A stretch of 64,000 bases of DNA, taken from Microbacterium sp. LWS13-1.2 (GTDB lineage: Bacteria; Actinomycetota; Actinomycetes; Actinomycetales; Microbacteriaceae). Location of the stretch: assembly GCF_040144835.1 (NCBI RefSeq), contig NZ_CP151632.1:1922001-1986000 (forward strand), written 5' to 3'. Under the pieces are notes generated by a model. It did no database searches, was not told the origin of the DNA, and worked only from the letters and a program-made list of their open reading frames with translations. Of this stretch, positions 18,631 through 26,552 are shown one piece after another. Each line of letters begins with the position of its first letter. Positions within the stretch are counted from its first letter, which is position 1. Made by a program: the position numbers and the translations under genes.

Positions 18631-20292
18631 TCAGCGGAAGTCGGCCAGCGCCCGGTGCACCGACGCGACCGCGCTGGAGCCCTCGCCGACGGCGGCGGCG
18701 ACGCGCTTCATCGACCCGCGGCGCACGTCCCCGGCCGCGAAGATCCGCGGCACGGAGGTCTCGAACGGCAGCGGCTCCCTTCCGAGCCCCTGCCAGCGCT
18801 GGAGCGACTGGACCGACACGTCGGTGCCGGTGCGGAGGAACCCGTCGGCATCGCGGTCGAGATCGGCGAGCCACGACGTGGCGGGCTCCGCGCCGATGAA
18901 GCAGAAGAGCCCGCGCGCCGCGACATCCCCCACCGAATCGATGCTCACGCGCTCGAGGGTGGACCGGCCGTCCAGCCCCACGACGCGCGAGCCGGTGTGG
19001 ACGTCGATGCGCGGATCCTCGAGCAGGCGATCCACGAGATACGACGACATCCGCGTGCCGAGGTCGGAGCCGCGCACCACCAGGTGGACGGGGCAGCCGT
19101 TCGCGGCGAGATACAGCGACGCCTGGCCGGCGGAGTTCGCGCCGCCCACGACGACGACGGGCGACTCGAAGACCTGGCGCAGTTCGAGCGGCGTCGCCGC
19201 GTAGTAGATGCCGGCGCCCTCGAACTCGTTCCAACGCTCCAGGTCGAGGGTGCGGTAGGCGGCGCCGGATGTGACGATCACGGTCCGCGTGCGAATGAGG
19301 CGCCCGTCGGTGAGAGCGATGTCGATGTCGTCGCCGACGGGTCGGAGGTCGACGGCCTCGCAGGGCGCATAGACGCGGACCCCGAACTTCAGCGCCTGGA
19401 GCGACGCCTGGCCGATCAGATCGCCGCCGCTGACTCCGAACGGGAATCCGAGGAAGTTCTCGATCCTCGACGTCGCCGCCGCCTGCCCGCCCGGCGCGAC
19501 GGCATCCAGCAGCACCGTGTCGAGACCTTCGGACGCACCGTAGATGGCCGCGGCCAGACCGGCCGGCCCGCCGCCGACGACGACGAGATCGACGACCTCG
19601 TCGGCGCGCGCCTGATAGCTCAGCCCGAGGCGCTCCGCGACCATGCCCGGCGTCGCGCGCGCCATCGGCTCGCCCTGGATGAACGCCACCGGCAGATCCT
19701 CGAGGCCGATGCCGTGCTCACCGAGCGTCCAGAGATCGCCGGGCGCCAGTTCGATCGCGGTGTGCACCAGATCGACCCGCTCCGCGAAGCGTCGGAGGGT
19801 GAGGAACTCGCGCGATGAACGGGGTCCGACCAGCTTCAGGGTCAGCGCAGCAGGTCCGCGGCGGAGGATCTCGCGTCGAGCCCAGAGGGCGTGCAGCACG
19901 ATGTCGCACAGCTCATCGTCCTCCGCCATCAGCAGACGCAGCCGGGAGCGGCTCACCCGCAGCATCCGGCCCGGCTTCGAAGCGCGCGCCGACAGGAACG
20001 CCCCCTGCCCGTTCAGCAGGCCCAGCTCGCCGACGAAGCTGCGCGAACCCATCGTGCCGACCACCGTCTCGTCGACCCAGCCGAAGGAGACACGGACGAT
20101 CTCGATCTCGCCGGTGTCGACCAGGATCAGGTCGTAGTCGAGGTCGCCGGCCTGGAAGAGGTACTCGCCCTCCGCGACCTCCTGCGGCTCGCCGAAGGCG
20201 AGGAGCCGGTCCCACTGCGCGTCTGTCAGGGCCGGCTTCATCATGCGTTCGATCTCACGCTGCTTCGCCGGCGAGATCTCGTGAGAGGTCAT
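18631..20292 (-). CDS. Cyclic-nucleotide-domain/thioredoxin-reductase-like flavoprotein lacking CxxC
   Basis: A 553-residue fusion. Residues 1-140 form a cyclic-nucleotide-binding-type domain (VAEGEYLFQAGDLDYDLILV, GSRSFVGELGLLNGQ). From about 215 there is a thioredoxin-reductase-like FAD/NAD(P)H module: dinucleotide motif VVVGGGPAGLAAAIYGASEG, second motif VVVVGGANSAGQASLYLA, and C-terminal FAD motif IFAAGDVRRGSMKRVAAAVG. The redox CATC of thioredoxin reductase is replaced by AATP (GIYYAATPLE), so classical disulfide reduction is not possible. The CNB domain may regulate it. It is translationally coupled (ATGA) to the upstream UBP zinc-finger gene. Its electron acceptor is unknown. Confidence 0.88.
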   Translation of the reverse strand: MTSHEISPAKQREIERMMKPALTDAQWDRLLAFGEPQEVAEGEYLFQAGDLDYDLILVDTGEIEIVRVSFGWVDETVVGTMGSRSFVGELGLLNGQGAFLSARASKPGRMLRVSRSRLRLLMAEDDELCDIVLHALWARREILRRGPAALTLKLVGPRSSREFLTLRRFAERVDLVHTAIELAPGDLWTLGEHGIGLEDLPVAFIQGEPMARATPGMVAERLGLSYQARADEVVDLVVVGGGPAGLAAAIYGASEGLDTVLLDAVAPGGQAAATSRIENFLGFPFGVSGGDLIGQASLQALKFGVRVYAPCEAVDLRPVGDDIDIALTDGRLIRTRTVIVTSGAAYRTLDLERWNEFEGAGIYYAATPLELRQVFESPVVVVGGANSAGQASLYLAANGCPVHLVVRGSDLGTRMSSYLVDRLLEDPRIDVHTGSRVVGLDGRSTLERVSIDSVGDVAARGLFCFIGAEPATSWLADLDRDADGFLRTGTDVSVQSLQRWQGLGREPLPFETSVPRIFAAGDVRRGSMKRVAAAVGEGSSAVASVHRALADFR

Positions 20293-20636
20293 CGGTGGAT
20301 CAACTCCCGCCAGTCGGCGGGCAGCCTGCCCGCCGGGCCGGGCGACGGCTGCGTGACCGGTCGCGAGACGGGCGGCGCGAGGGCGGGCCCGTTGACGTAG
20401 TCGCCGGCGACGTAGTCCCAGAACCAGTCCTCGCCCGGCTCGAAGCTGCGCACGTAGCGGTGCCCCCTCGTGCGGAAGTGCGCCGTCGCGTGCTGCGCCG
20501 GCGACGTGTCGCAGCATGCGACGTGCCCGCACACTGCGCACCGCCGCAGGTGCACCCACCAACCGCCGACGGCGTCGCACTCCGCGCACCCCTCGCCCGA
20601 GGGCGGCACGGTGGGGTCGATCTCATCCAGGCTCAT
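20289..20636 (-). CDS. UBP-type zinc-finger protein
   Basis: A 115-residue protein with a UBP zinc finger: CAEC near residue 17, then WWVHLRRCAVCGHVACCD, QHATAHFRTRGHRYVRSFEP and the aromatic WFWDY. In eukaryotes this domain binds ubiquitin C-termini; in bacteria its ligand is unknown. The ATG at 20636 is preferred; an upstream start at 20666 is possible. The stop overlaps the flavoprotein start by four bases, so the proteins are made together and probably act together. Confidence 0.85.
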   Translation of the reverse strand: MSLDEIDPTVPPSGEGCAECDAVGGWWVHLRRCAVCGHVACCDTSPAQHATAHFRTRGHRYVRSFEPGEDWFWDYVAGDYVNGPALAPPVSRPVTQPSPGPAGRLPADWRELIHR

Positions 20637-20712
20637 CGGGCCTGCCTCTCGTCCTACGCGTTCCATCGGTGCGATGCTAACGCGCCCGGGGGCAGGCGTG
20701 GCCGAGATCCCG

Positions 20713-21564
20713 TCAGTCGAACGCGGCGGGCGTCTCGCGGGGGTAGGCGCCGCCGGAGAGCTTCACCAGCTGCGCGTGGGCGTACTCGCAGACGAGCGCG
20801 TGGCGGTAGACCATCCGCGGCACATCGACGTTCGAGTCCATCCAGAGGCTCATGCCCGCGAGCTTCCAATGCCGGAACGTGTCGTCGTCGCACACGAGCG
20901 CCAGGATCTCGAGGAACGAGTCGTCGAACCGGATCGAGTGCACCGCTCGGCGGTACTCCTCGACGGTGAGGGCCATCGAGAACGGGATGTTCATGAAGCA
21001 CAGCGCCGTCTGGATGTCGAGGTTGAGCAGCCGGCGCCGCCGCCGCTCGGCATCCAGATGCGGGATGTCGAGTTGGGTGAAGTCGAGGTGCTCCGGCGGG
21101 GTCAGCGGGATCCCGTCGAGCGCGATCAGCACGTCGTACACGTTGACGTCGTGCTCGACGACGGCCGAGTCTCCGAGCCCTGCGAGCGTCTCGGGGCGAA
21201 GCGTCACCGGCTCCATCTCGACCGAGGTGTTGCGGATGATGAAGTTGACGAGATTGGTCTCGACCACGAAATGCCGGATGAGCAGCTCGACGGCATCGGG
21301 CGAGACGAACCGGCGGAGGAACCACACGCACAGCGTGTCCATCGTGCGCAGCGGCATCCATCGGAACGGCAGCACGCGCTTGACGATCGAGACGAGCGCG
21401 ACGAGGACGCGCGACACCACGCGAGCGACGGGATAGAGCCAGCGGCGCGAGAGGCGTCGCTGGTCGTCGATGATCTGCCGCACGAGCGCGCGGTCGAGGG
21501 GCACCGAGGGATCGGCGTACACCGCTTCCCACATGCTCGGGTCCGTCCGCACGAACTGCGGCAT
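20713..21564 (-). CDS. Unrecognised protein, third gene of the KAS III/diiron operon
   Basis: A 283-residue protein that I cannot assign to a family. It has a hydrophobic N-terminal third (WLYPVARVVSRVLVALVSIV) that may contact the membrane, then His/Glu/Asp-rich helical segments (RHFVVETNLVNFIIRN, VEHDVNVYDVLIALDG, VEEYRRAVHSIRFDDSF, MVYRHALVCEYAHAQLVKL). The histidines and carboxylates could bind metal, but no known motif is clear. It starts one base after the stop of the diiron gene, so it is certainly expressed with it. It may be a further oxygenase or a scaffold for lipid-like substrates. Confidence 0.75.
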   Translation of the reverse strand: MPQFVRTDPSMWEAVYADPSVPLDRALVRQIIDDQRRLSRRWLYPVARVVSRVLVALVSIVKRVLPFRWMPLRTMDTLCVWFLRRFVSPDAVELLIRHFVVETNLVNFIIRNTSVEMEPVTLRPETLAGLGDSAVVEHDVNVYDVLIALDGIPLTPPEHLDFTQLDIPHLDAERRRRRLLNLDIQTALCFMNIPFSMALTVEEYRRAVHSIRFDDSFLEILALVCDDDTFRHWKLAGMSLWMDSNVDVPRMVYRHALVCEYAHAQLVKLSGGAYPRETPAAFD

Positions 21565-21565
21565 G

Positions 21566-22258
21566 TCAGCGATCCAGTTCCTCGAGCTGCAGCGCGTAGA
21601 GCCGGGCGACCACCTGCGCGCAGCGCACGATCTCGTCAGCCGCCCGCGCATCGATCGCACCCGAGGTGATGATGGCCTCGAGGTTGCCGGTGTGCTCGGT
21701 GTCGGCATCCTGGTGATAGCGCATGAATTGCACCTGGTTGTCGGCGAGCCCCAGCACCTCCTGGAATCGCGCGGCCCAGCCCGCCGCACGCCTGGCGCCG
21801 AGCCCTTCGATGATGAACATCGCGCCGAGGAGCCCTACCGGATTCGGCCGGCCGGCGTAGTGGAACATGTAGGCCGAGAGCGCCTCCGAGCCGATGTTCT
21901 TCCGGCCCGCGCGCAGCTCGTCGAGCGAGCCGCCGATCGCGACGTAGTCGCGCTCGAGCATGAGATGGTCGCGGTGCTCCTCCTCTGCGTGGCGGATCGC
22001 CGCCGAACGCAGCTCGAAATGGTCGCCATCGAAGCTGGATGCCGCACGCGAGATCCACGGCGACCCGTCGACGACCTGCTGGCGGAGGTTGAACAGCAGC
22101 CGCCGGTAGTCGTCGAGGGTCACGGTGCCTTCGGCCAGCCGCGCGAGGATGGGGACGCGCTCGAGACGCCCCTCGAGCTCGACCCAGACGTCGGCGAGTC
22201 GTTCGAACAGCGTGTCGGCGGCCGAGGCCTCGGCCGAGGCGGTCGTCGTGATGCTCAT
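21566..22258 (-). CDS. Heme-oxygenase-like diiron (HDO/TENA-fold) redox protein
   Basis: A 230-residue all-helical protein of the iron-containing redox (HDO) family. Likely metal ligands are in place: Glu92-94 with His95/His98 (AEEEHRDHL), Glu151 (FIIEGLG) and His182/Asp186/His189 (YHQDADTEHTG). Known HDO enzymes include UndA (fatty acid to terminal alkene) and N-oxygenases. It lies between the KAS III-like gene (ATGA overlap) and an unknown gene (1-base gap), which suggests it oxidises an acyl product made by the former. The substrate is not known. Confidence 0.85.
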   Translation of the reverse strand: MSITTTASAEASAADTLFERLADVWVELEGRLERVPILARLAEGTVTLDDYRRLLFNLRQQVVDGSPWISRAASSFDGDHFELRSAAIRHAEEEHRDHLMLERDYVAIGGSLDELRAGRKNIGSEALSAYMFHYAGRPNPVGLLGAMFIIEGLGARRAAGWAARFQEVLGLADNQVQFMRYHQDADTEHTGNLEAIITSGAIDARAADEIVRCAQVVARLYALQLEELDR

Positions 22259-23397
22259 GGCGTTGCTCCTTGCTGATGCGGTGGGGCGACCACCGTGAGG
22301 TGGGCGAAGGCGAAAGAGAATCGTCCCGACTCGGGCACGGCCAGGAGCACCGTCTCGCGCGGCGCGAACCGGCCGGTCCGCCACGCCTCCTCGAGGGCGA
22401 TGAAGATGCTGGCGGATCCGGTGTTCCCGCGGGTCTCGAGATTCGAGAACCAGCGGTCGGTGTCGAGCGTCGGGATGCGGCGACGCAGCGCCTCGAACGC
22501 GACGTCGCGGAACATGTTCGTGCTGTAGTGGCACACGACGTGATCGAGATGCCGCACGTCGACGAGTCCGATGTCGACCAGCTCCTCGAACTGGCGGATG
22601 CCGGCATCCGCCAGATCGTCGAGCATGCCCACGTCCTGGCGCAGGAGGAACATCCCCGCGGCCTCGGCGTCGGCGATGTCGACGTCCTGCCAGGTGCCGC
22701 CGACGACAGGCTCGGGCCCCGTCATTCCGGCGCGCATGCAGACATCGTGCTCATGGGCGAGCGAGACGTGCCGCACCCAGTCGACGCGCAGGGACGGCTT
22801 GTCGGGATGCGGCTGGAACTCCACGACGACGGCGCCGGCGCCGTCCGACAGCATCCACCGCAGGAAGTGGGAGTCCATGCCGGCGCGGATGCCGTCGTAC
22901 CGGCGCTGCCGGAGGCTCCGACTGGGCAGCTCCGAGCCGACGACGGCGGCGCGCGGGTGATCGCCGAGCCGGATCTTGCTGACGGCGGCATCGAGCGCCG
23001 CCAGACTGGACGCGCACACCCCCGACGCCGACAGCAGCTGCATCGGCCCGCCGCCGAGACGCCCGTGCACCATCGACGCGAAGCCCGGAACGAGGACGTC
23101 GCCCATCGTGGTCGCGCACGCCAGCATCCGGATGTCCGCCGCATCGATGCCGCGATCGTCGAGCGCCGCGCGCAGCGCCTTGACCGCGAGCTCCTCGTTG
23201 AGCTCGGTCGGCTCGCCGTGCTCGTCGAGCGCGTAGTGCCGCTGACGGATGCCGTTCGATTCCAGGATGCGGCGCCGGATGCGCTCGGTGACGGGGTCGT
23301 CGCCGCCGAGCCGGGCCGCGATGCCGTCGTTGTCCACGGGCGCGCCGGGAAGGTACCGGCCGAAACCGGTGAGGTAGGCATTCGCCGTCGCGCCCAT
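22255..23397 (-). CDS. 3-oxoacyl-ACP synthase III (KAS III)-like enzyme
   Basis: A 380-residue thiolase-fold condensing or acyl-transfer enzyme. The triad is Cys128 (ASGVCASSLA), His290 (VVCHYSTNMF) and Asn325 (ETRGNTGSAS). The His motif HYSTN differs from the HQAN of housekeeping FabH, which is common in specialised KAS III proteins that transfer acyl groups. The ATG at 23397 has no ribosome site but has TAGTGT six bases upstream, so the operon is probably led by a leaderless mRNA. It heads a three-gene operon with an HDO diiron protein and an unknown protein. Confidence 0.88.
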   Translation of the reverse strand: MGATANAYLTGFGRYLPGAPVDNDGIAARLGGDDPVTERIRRRILESNGIRQRHYALDEHGEPTELNEELAVKALRAALDDRGIDAADIRMLACATTMGDVLVPGFASMVHGRLGGGPMQLLSASGVCASSLAALDAAVSKIRLGDHPRAAVVGSELPSRSLRQRRYDGIRAGMDSHFLRWMLSDGAGAVVVEFQPHPDKPSLRVDWVRHVSLAHEHDVCMRAGMTGPEPVVGGTWQDVDIADAEAAGMFLLRQDVGMLDDLADAGIRQFEELVDIGLVDVRHLDHVVCHYSTNMFRDVAFEALRRRIPTLDTDRWFSNLETRGNTGSASIFIALEEAWRTGRFAPRETVLLAVPESGRFSFAFAHLTVVAPPHQQGATP

Positions 23398-23403
23398 GTG
23401 ACG

Positions 23404-23409
23404 ACACTA
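23404..23409 (-). promoter_or_regulatory. -10 element of the leaderless KAS III operon promoter
   Basis: On the minus strand TAGTGT, preceded by GGCC, ends six bases before the ATG at 23397. No ribosome site lies between them. The arrangement matches that before 12545 and 13734. Confidence 0.45.
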
Positions 23410-23544
23410 GGCCCGGCGCCACGCTCAGCCCGCCGTGACGTGGCGGGTGCACCGTGTGGATCATGCCGGGCGGAGGAGCCCGACCGGCCAGCGCCCGTTC
23501 GTGACGGCATTACCGAGCGTCCTCATTATTGACTATAATCGGTG

Positions 23545-24081
23545 ATATCGAAATGGTCCAAGTCACCTTGCTCAACCATCTGGGCGCGACGGTCGCCACC
23601 ACCGCCGGCAGCGCGAACGCACAGTTCGTGCGCGAACTCGGTGCGGACATCGTCATCGACTATCGGTCCGAAGACTTCGCGCAGCAGCTCAGCGACTTCG
23701 ACCTCGTGCTCGACGGCGTCGGCGGCGAGAAACCTGGAGAGGTCGCTGCGCATCCTGAAGCCCGGCGGGCGCGCCATCGGCATCGCGGGCCCTCCCGACC
23801 CCCAGTTCGCGCGGGATGCCGGACTCAGCCCCCTCGTGCGGCTCGTGGTCCGCGGCCACAGCCGGAAGGTGCGCAGGCACGCGCGCAAGCTCGGCGTCAG
23901 TTACGAGTTCCTGTTCATGCACGCCAGCGGCGACCAATTGCGCGACATCACCCGGCTGGTCGACGACGGCGTGCTGCGGCCCGTGGTCGGCCCAGTGCTT
24001 CCCTTCGACCAGACCGCCGAGGCGCTCCGGCTCGCGGCCGCGGGCGGCTCACGCGGGAAGACGGTGGTGAGCATGCTGTAG
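23545..24081 (+). pseudogene. Truncated, frameshifted zinc-type alcohol dehydrogenase/quinone reductase
   Basis: The C-terminal half of an MDR-type NADPH oxidoreductase. The Rossmann domain begins abruptly at VQVTLLNHLGATVATTAGSA and runs in one frame to FDLVLDGVGGE, then continues in another frame as NLERSLRILKPGGRAIGIAG to GKTVVSML. An extra A in the AAA run at 23730-23732 causes the shift; removing it restores the reading frame. The N-terminal catalytic half is absent, and an AT-rich patch (TTGACTATAAT at 23529-23539) marks the break. It is a remnant and not a working gene. Confidence 0.85.
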
Positions 24082-24196
24082 CGGCCGGATCGCTCAGCCG
24101 GCCAGCTGTACCCCGAGCCAGGTTCTCGCCTTCGCCACCTCCCCCGACCGGCGGTCGAAGCGTCCTGACCCCGTCGGCACGGGCCCGCGGCATCCG

Positions 24197-25576
24197 TCAG
24201 CCTGCCCGCCGCGGCCGCAGCAACGACGCCAGGCCTGTCAAGAGCGCGACGGCCGCGGCGAACCAGTAGCCGGACGCGAAGGCGGCAAAACCGGGAGCCA
24301 GCAGGGCCGCCGCCGCCACGCTGGACACTGCGGACACCCCCGCGGCGGCGCCGAACTCGTGGAAGGTGCTCAGCGCGCCCGACGCGACGCCGGCTTCGGC
24401 CGGCTCGACCGCGGAGAACATGCTGCCCGCGGCCGCGACGAACACCGCGCCGACGCCGAAGCCCGCCACGCTCGTGCCGACGATCAGCACCGTCATGGAG
24501 AAGACCCCCGCGGCTGCCGCGAGTCCTGCAGCGGTGATGAGCAGCCCCGTCACCGAGACCGTCCGCACGCCCCACCGCGGGATGATGCGGCCGCCGAGCG
24601 TGGCGCCGAGGATGGTGCCGGCGGCGACAGGCAGGAACGACAGCCCGGTCTCCAGGGCGGTGAACCCGTGGAGGTGCTGCAGTGAGAACGAGCCGAGGAA
24701 GAACACCGAGATCATCAGGGCGGCCGCGACGAAGATCAGCCCCAGCCCGCGCAGCACGGGTCCTCGCCTGAGCATCGCCGGCTCGATGAGCGGGGCGGCG
24801 GCGGTGCGGATCCGCCACACGAAGAGCCCGTATCCCACGAGCGCGGCACAGATCGCGATCAGCGTGGCAGCGCTCAACCAGCCCTCATCGCCGGCGGCGG
24901 CGAGTCCGTACACCGCGGCGCCCGTCGCGGCCGTCACCAGCGCCGCGCCGACCACGTCGAGGCGGCCGCCGGATCCGGGCAGCGGTCGGACCGATCTCAC
25001 CAGACCGATCAGCAACAGGATGCCGACGGGCACGTTGATGAAGAACACCCACGGCCACCCCGGCCCGGCGGTCAGCAGGCCACCGAGCAGCACGCCGATG
25101 GCGGCACCCGCGCCGCCGAGCGCCGACCACACGCCGAGGGCACGGGTCAGCTCCGCACCGGCGAACGTGCGCACGATCACCGACAGCGCTGCGGGCGACA
25201 TGGCAGCCGCGCCCACTCCCTGGAGCGCGCGGGCGAGCAGCAGCACCTCGCCACTGCCCGCCAGTCCCGCGAGCAGCGAGGCGACGACGAACACTGACAG
25301 GCCTGCCAGCACCACGCGCCGCGGCCCCAGGATGTCGGCGGCCTTGCCGCCGAGCAGCATCAAGCCGCCGAAGACCAGGGCGTAGACGCTCGCGACCCAC
25401 GCGACCGTCGTCCGGTCCAGCCCGAGTTCGGCTTGCATCTCGGGCAGCGCGATCGCGACGACCGTGACATCGACGATCAGCATCAGCTGCGCCACGCCCA
25501 GCAGGGCGAGGATGCGCCAGCGGGACGGATCGGTGGTGGGGAGGGCCTTCGCTGCCGTGGGATCTGAAGTGTGCAC
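24197..25576 (-). CDS. MFS drug exporter of the EmrB/QacA (DHA2) type
   Basis: A 459-residue proton-driven exporter with about 14 hydrophobic segments. Motifs include LMLIVDVTVVAIALPEMQAE at the first span, GGKAADILGPRRVVLAG (motif A) and ALQGVGAAAMSPAALSVIV, then LGGAGAAIGVLLGGLL (motif C) and WPWVFFINVPVGILLLIG, all typical of DHA2 drug transporters. The GTG at 25576 is preferred because it has GAAAGG at a good distance. The ATG at 25603 falls inside the 42-base operator. The neighbouring TetR gene on the same strand probably represses it. The export substrate is unknown. Confidence 0.9.
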   Translation of the reverse strand: MHTSDPTAAKALPTTDPSRWRILALLGVAQLMLIVDVTVVAIALPEMQAELGLDRTTVAWVASVYALVFGGLMLLGGKAADILGPRRVVLAGLSVFVVASLLAGLAGSGEVLLLARALQGVGAAAMSPAALSVIVRTFAGAELTRALGVWSALGGAGAAIGVLLGGLLTAGPGWPWVFFINVPVGILLLIGLVRSVRPLPGSGGRLDVVGAALVTAATGAAVYGLAAAGDEGWLSAATLIAICAALVGYGLFVWRIRTAAAPLIEPAMLRRGPVLRGLGLIFVAAALMISVFFLGSFSLQHLHGFTALETGLSFLPVAAGTILGATLGGRIIPRWGVRTVSVTGLLITAAGLAAAAGVFSMTVLIVGTSVAGFGVGAVFVAAAGSMFSAVEPAEAGVASGALSTFHEFGAAAGVSAVSSVAAAALLAPGFAAFASGYWFAAAVALLTGLASLLRPRRAG

Positions 25577-25597
25577 GACGACGACCTTTCGCAAGTT

Positions 25598-25639
25598 GAA
25601 CATCTGTGTACGAGTACAATAACTCGTACATGCATGTTC
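25598..25639. promoter_or_regulatory. 42-base TetR-type operator before the MFS gene
   Basis: Two nested inverted repeats share one centre (25618.5). The outer arms are GAACAT/ATGTTC and the inner arms TGTACGAGT/ACTCGTACA; 15 of 18 arm positions pair. A -10-like TATTGT on the minus strand lies in the middle. A similar element lies upstream of 26553 (see 26496-26536). Confidence 0.8.
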
Positions 25640-25783
25640 GACAAGAGGTGTTGTTGCGACGTCGGCGCGAGCGGCGCTGGGCACGGCGGACCCGCCGAGC
25701 ACCGAACAGCGCGGCGACGGCGGCATCCACATCTGAGGCCGAAGCCGAGGCCGAGCCGATGAGCTCGAGCCGATGAGCCGGTA

Positions 25784-26395
25784 TCAGGCGGCGAGCGCGG
25801 CGAGGATCGTGTCGCGCACCAGGGCGGGCGCCTCGTCGGCGGTGATCTCGCCACGATGGACCGCAGCCGAGGCCCCGTGCAGGATCGCCTGGATGACGCT
25901 GATCTGCCAGTCGATGGGAACGTCGCGGCGGAACTCGCCGGCGTCGCGTCCTCGCTCGAGCAGCGCCCGGACGCGGGCCGCCGGCTCGTCGTGGGCACGA
26001 CGGATCTGCTCGGGGGGCAGCGCTTGCGAAGCCGCGACGACGACAGCACCGAACCTATGGGTGAGGTGCCAGGTGGCCTCGAGCAGACGCGCGAGAGCCT
26101 CGCGGGGGTCGCCGTCGAGGTCGAGATCGGCCAGCGCCTCATCGGTCTGGGCGATCGCGCGATCGACGACCTCGCGGATGAGCGTCGCGCGAGAGTCGAA
26201 GTGACCGTAGAGCGTCACCCGTCCGACGTTCGCGGCCTTGGCGATGTCATTGATGCTCGCGTCGGGGTCGACCGCGAGGAGTCGGGTGGCGGCGGCGACG
26301 ATCGCCTCGATGTTGCGCACGGCATCCGCGCGCTTCGTACGATCCTGGGAGGACGCACCCGCGGGTTCAGTGATGTTAGTTCCCGCTGCAGCCAC
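25784..26395 (-). CDS. TetR-family repressor
   Basis: A 203-residue regulator. The TetR helix-turn-helix is at about residues 45-70 (INDIAKAANVGRVTLYGHFD, then SRATLIREVVDRA), and the all-helical ligand domain follows. The GTG start at 26395 has GGGAGGG upstream. It lies between an MFS exporter and a divergent membrane-protein/acetyltransferase pair, and similar long dyads precede both targets. It therefore probably represses the exporter, the pair and itself until a toxic ligand binds. Confidence 0.9.
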   Translation of the reverse strand: MAAAGTNITEPAGASSQDRTKRADAVRNIEAIVAAATRLLAVDPDASINDIAKAANVGRVTLYGHFDSRATLIREVVDRAIAQTDEALADLDLDGDPREALARLLEATWHLTHRFGAVVVAASQALPPEQIRRAHDEPAARVRALLERGRDAGEFRRDVPIDWQISVIQAILHGASAAVHRGEITADEAPALVRDTILAALAA

Positions 26396-26488
26396 GGAGC
26401 CCTCCCAAACCAGACAGTCATGTGCACTTTAGCCTGCTGGAGCGTCGCCTTAGGCTCGTTCAGCGCGATGGCTGAGGAAGGGCTTCCG

Positions 26489-26517
26489 TTAACTCGAACA
26501 CCGGAGTACAGTTTAAT
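26489..26517 (+). promoter_or_regulatory. Promoter of the membrane-protein/acetyltransferase operon
   Basis: TTAACT at 26489-26494 and TTTAAT at 26512-26517 are 17 bases apart, a good sigma-70-type promoter in an otherwise GC-rich window. The TetR-type dyad at 26496-26536 covers the spacer, the -10 and the start region. Confidence 0.6.
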
Positions 26518-26536
26518 AACCCGTTTACCCGTGTTC
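26496..26536. promoter_or_regulatory. Second TetR-type operator, between tetR and the membrane-protein gene
   Basis: A 41-base element with GAACAC/GTGTTC ends. It aligns with the 25598-25639 operator: GAACA at the left, TAC nine to twelve bases in, AATAAC near the centre, CGT to its right, and TGTTC at the end. It lies in the divergent gap between tetR and the gene at 26553, so it can control both. Confidence 0.65.
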
Positions 26537-26552
26537 CAGAAAGGGGTGGGAG

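Noticed and set aside
17842..19818. 658-codon open frame on the + strand
   Set aside because: Spans the 5' ends of two well-supported minus-strand genes and the gap between them; shadow.
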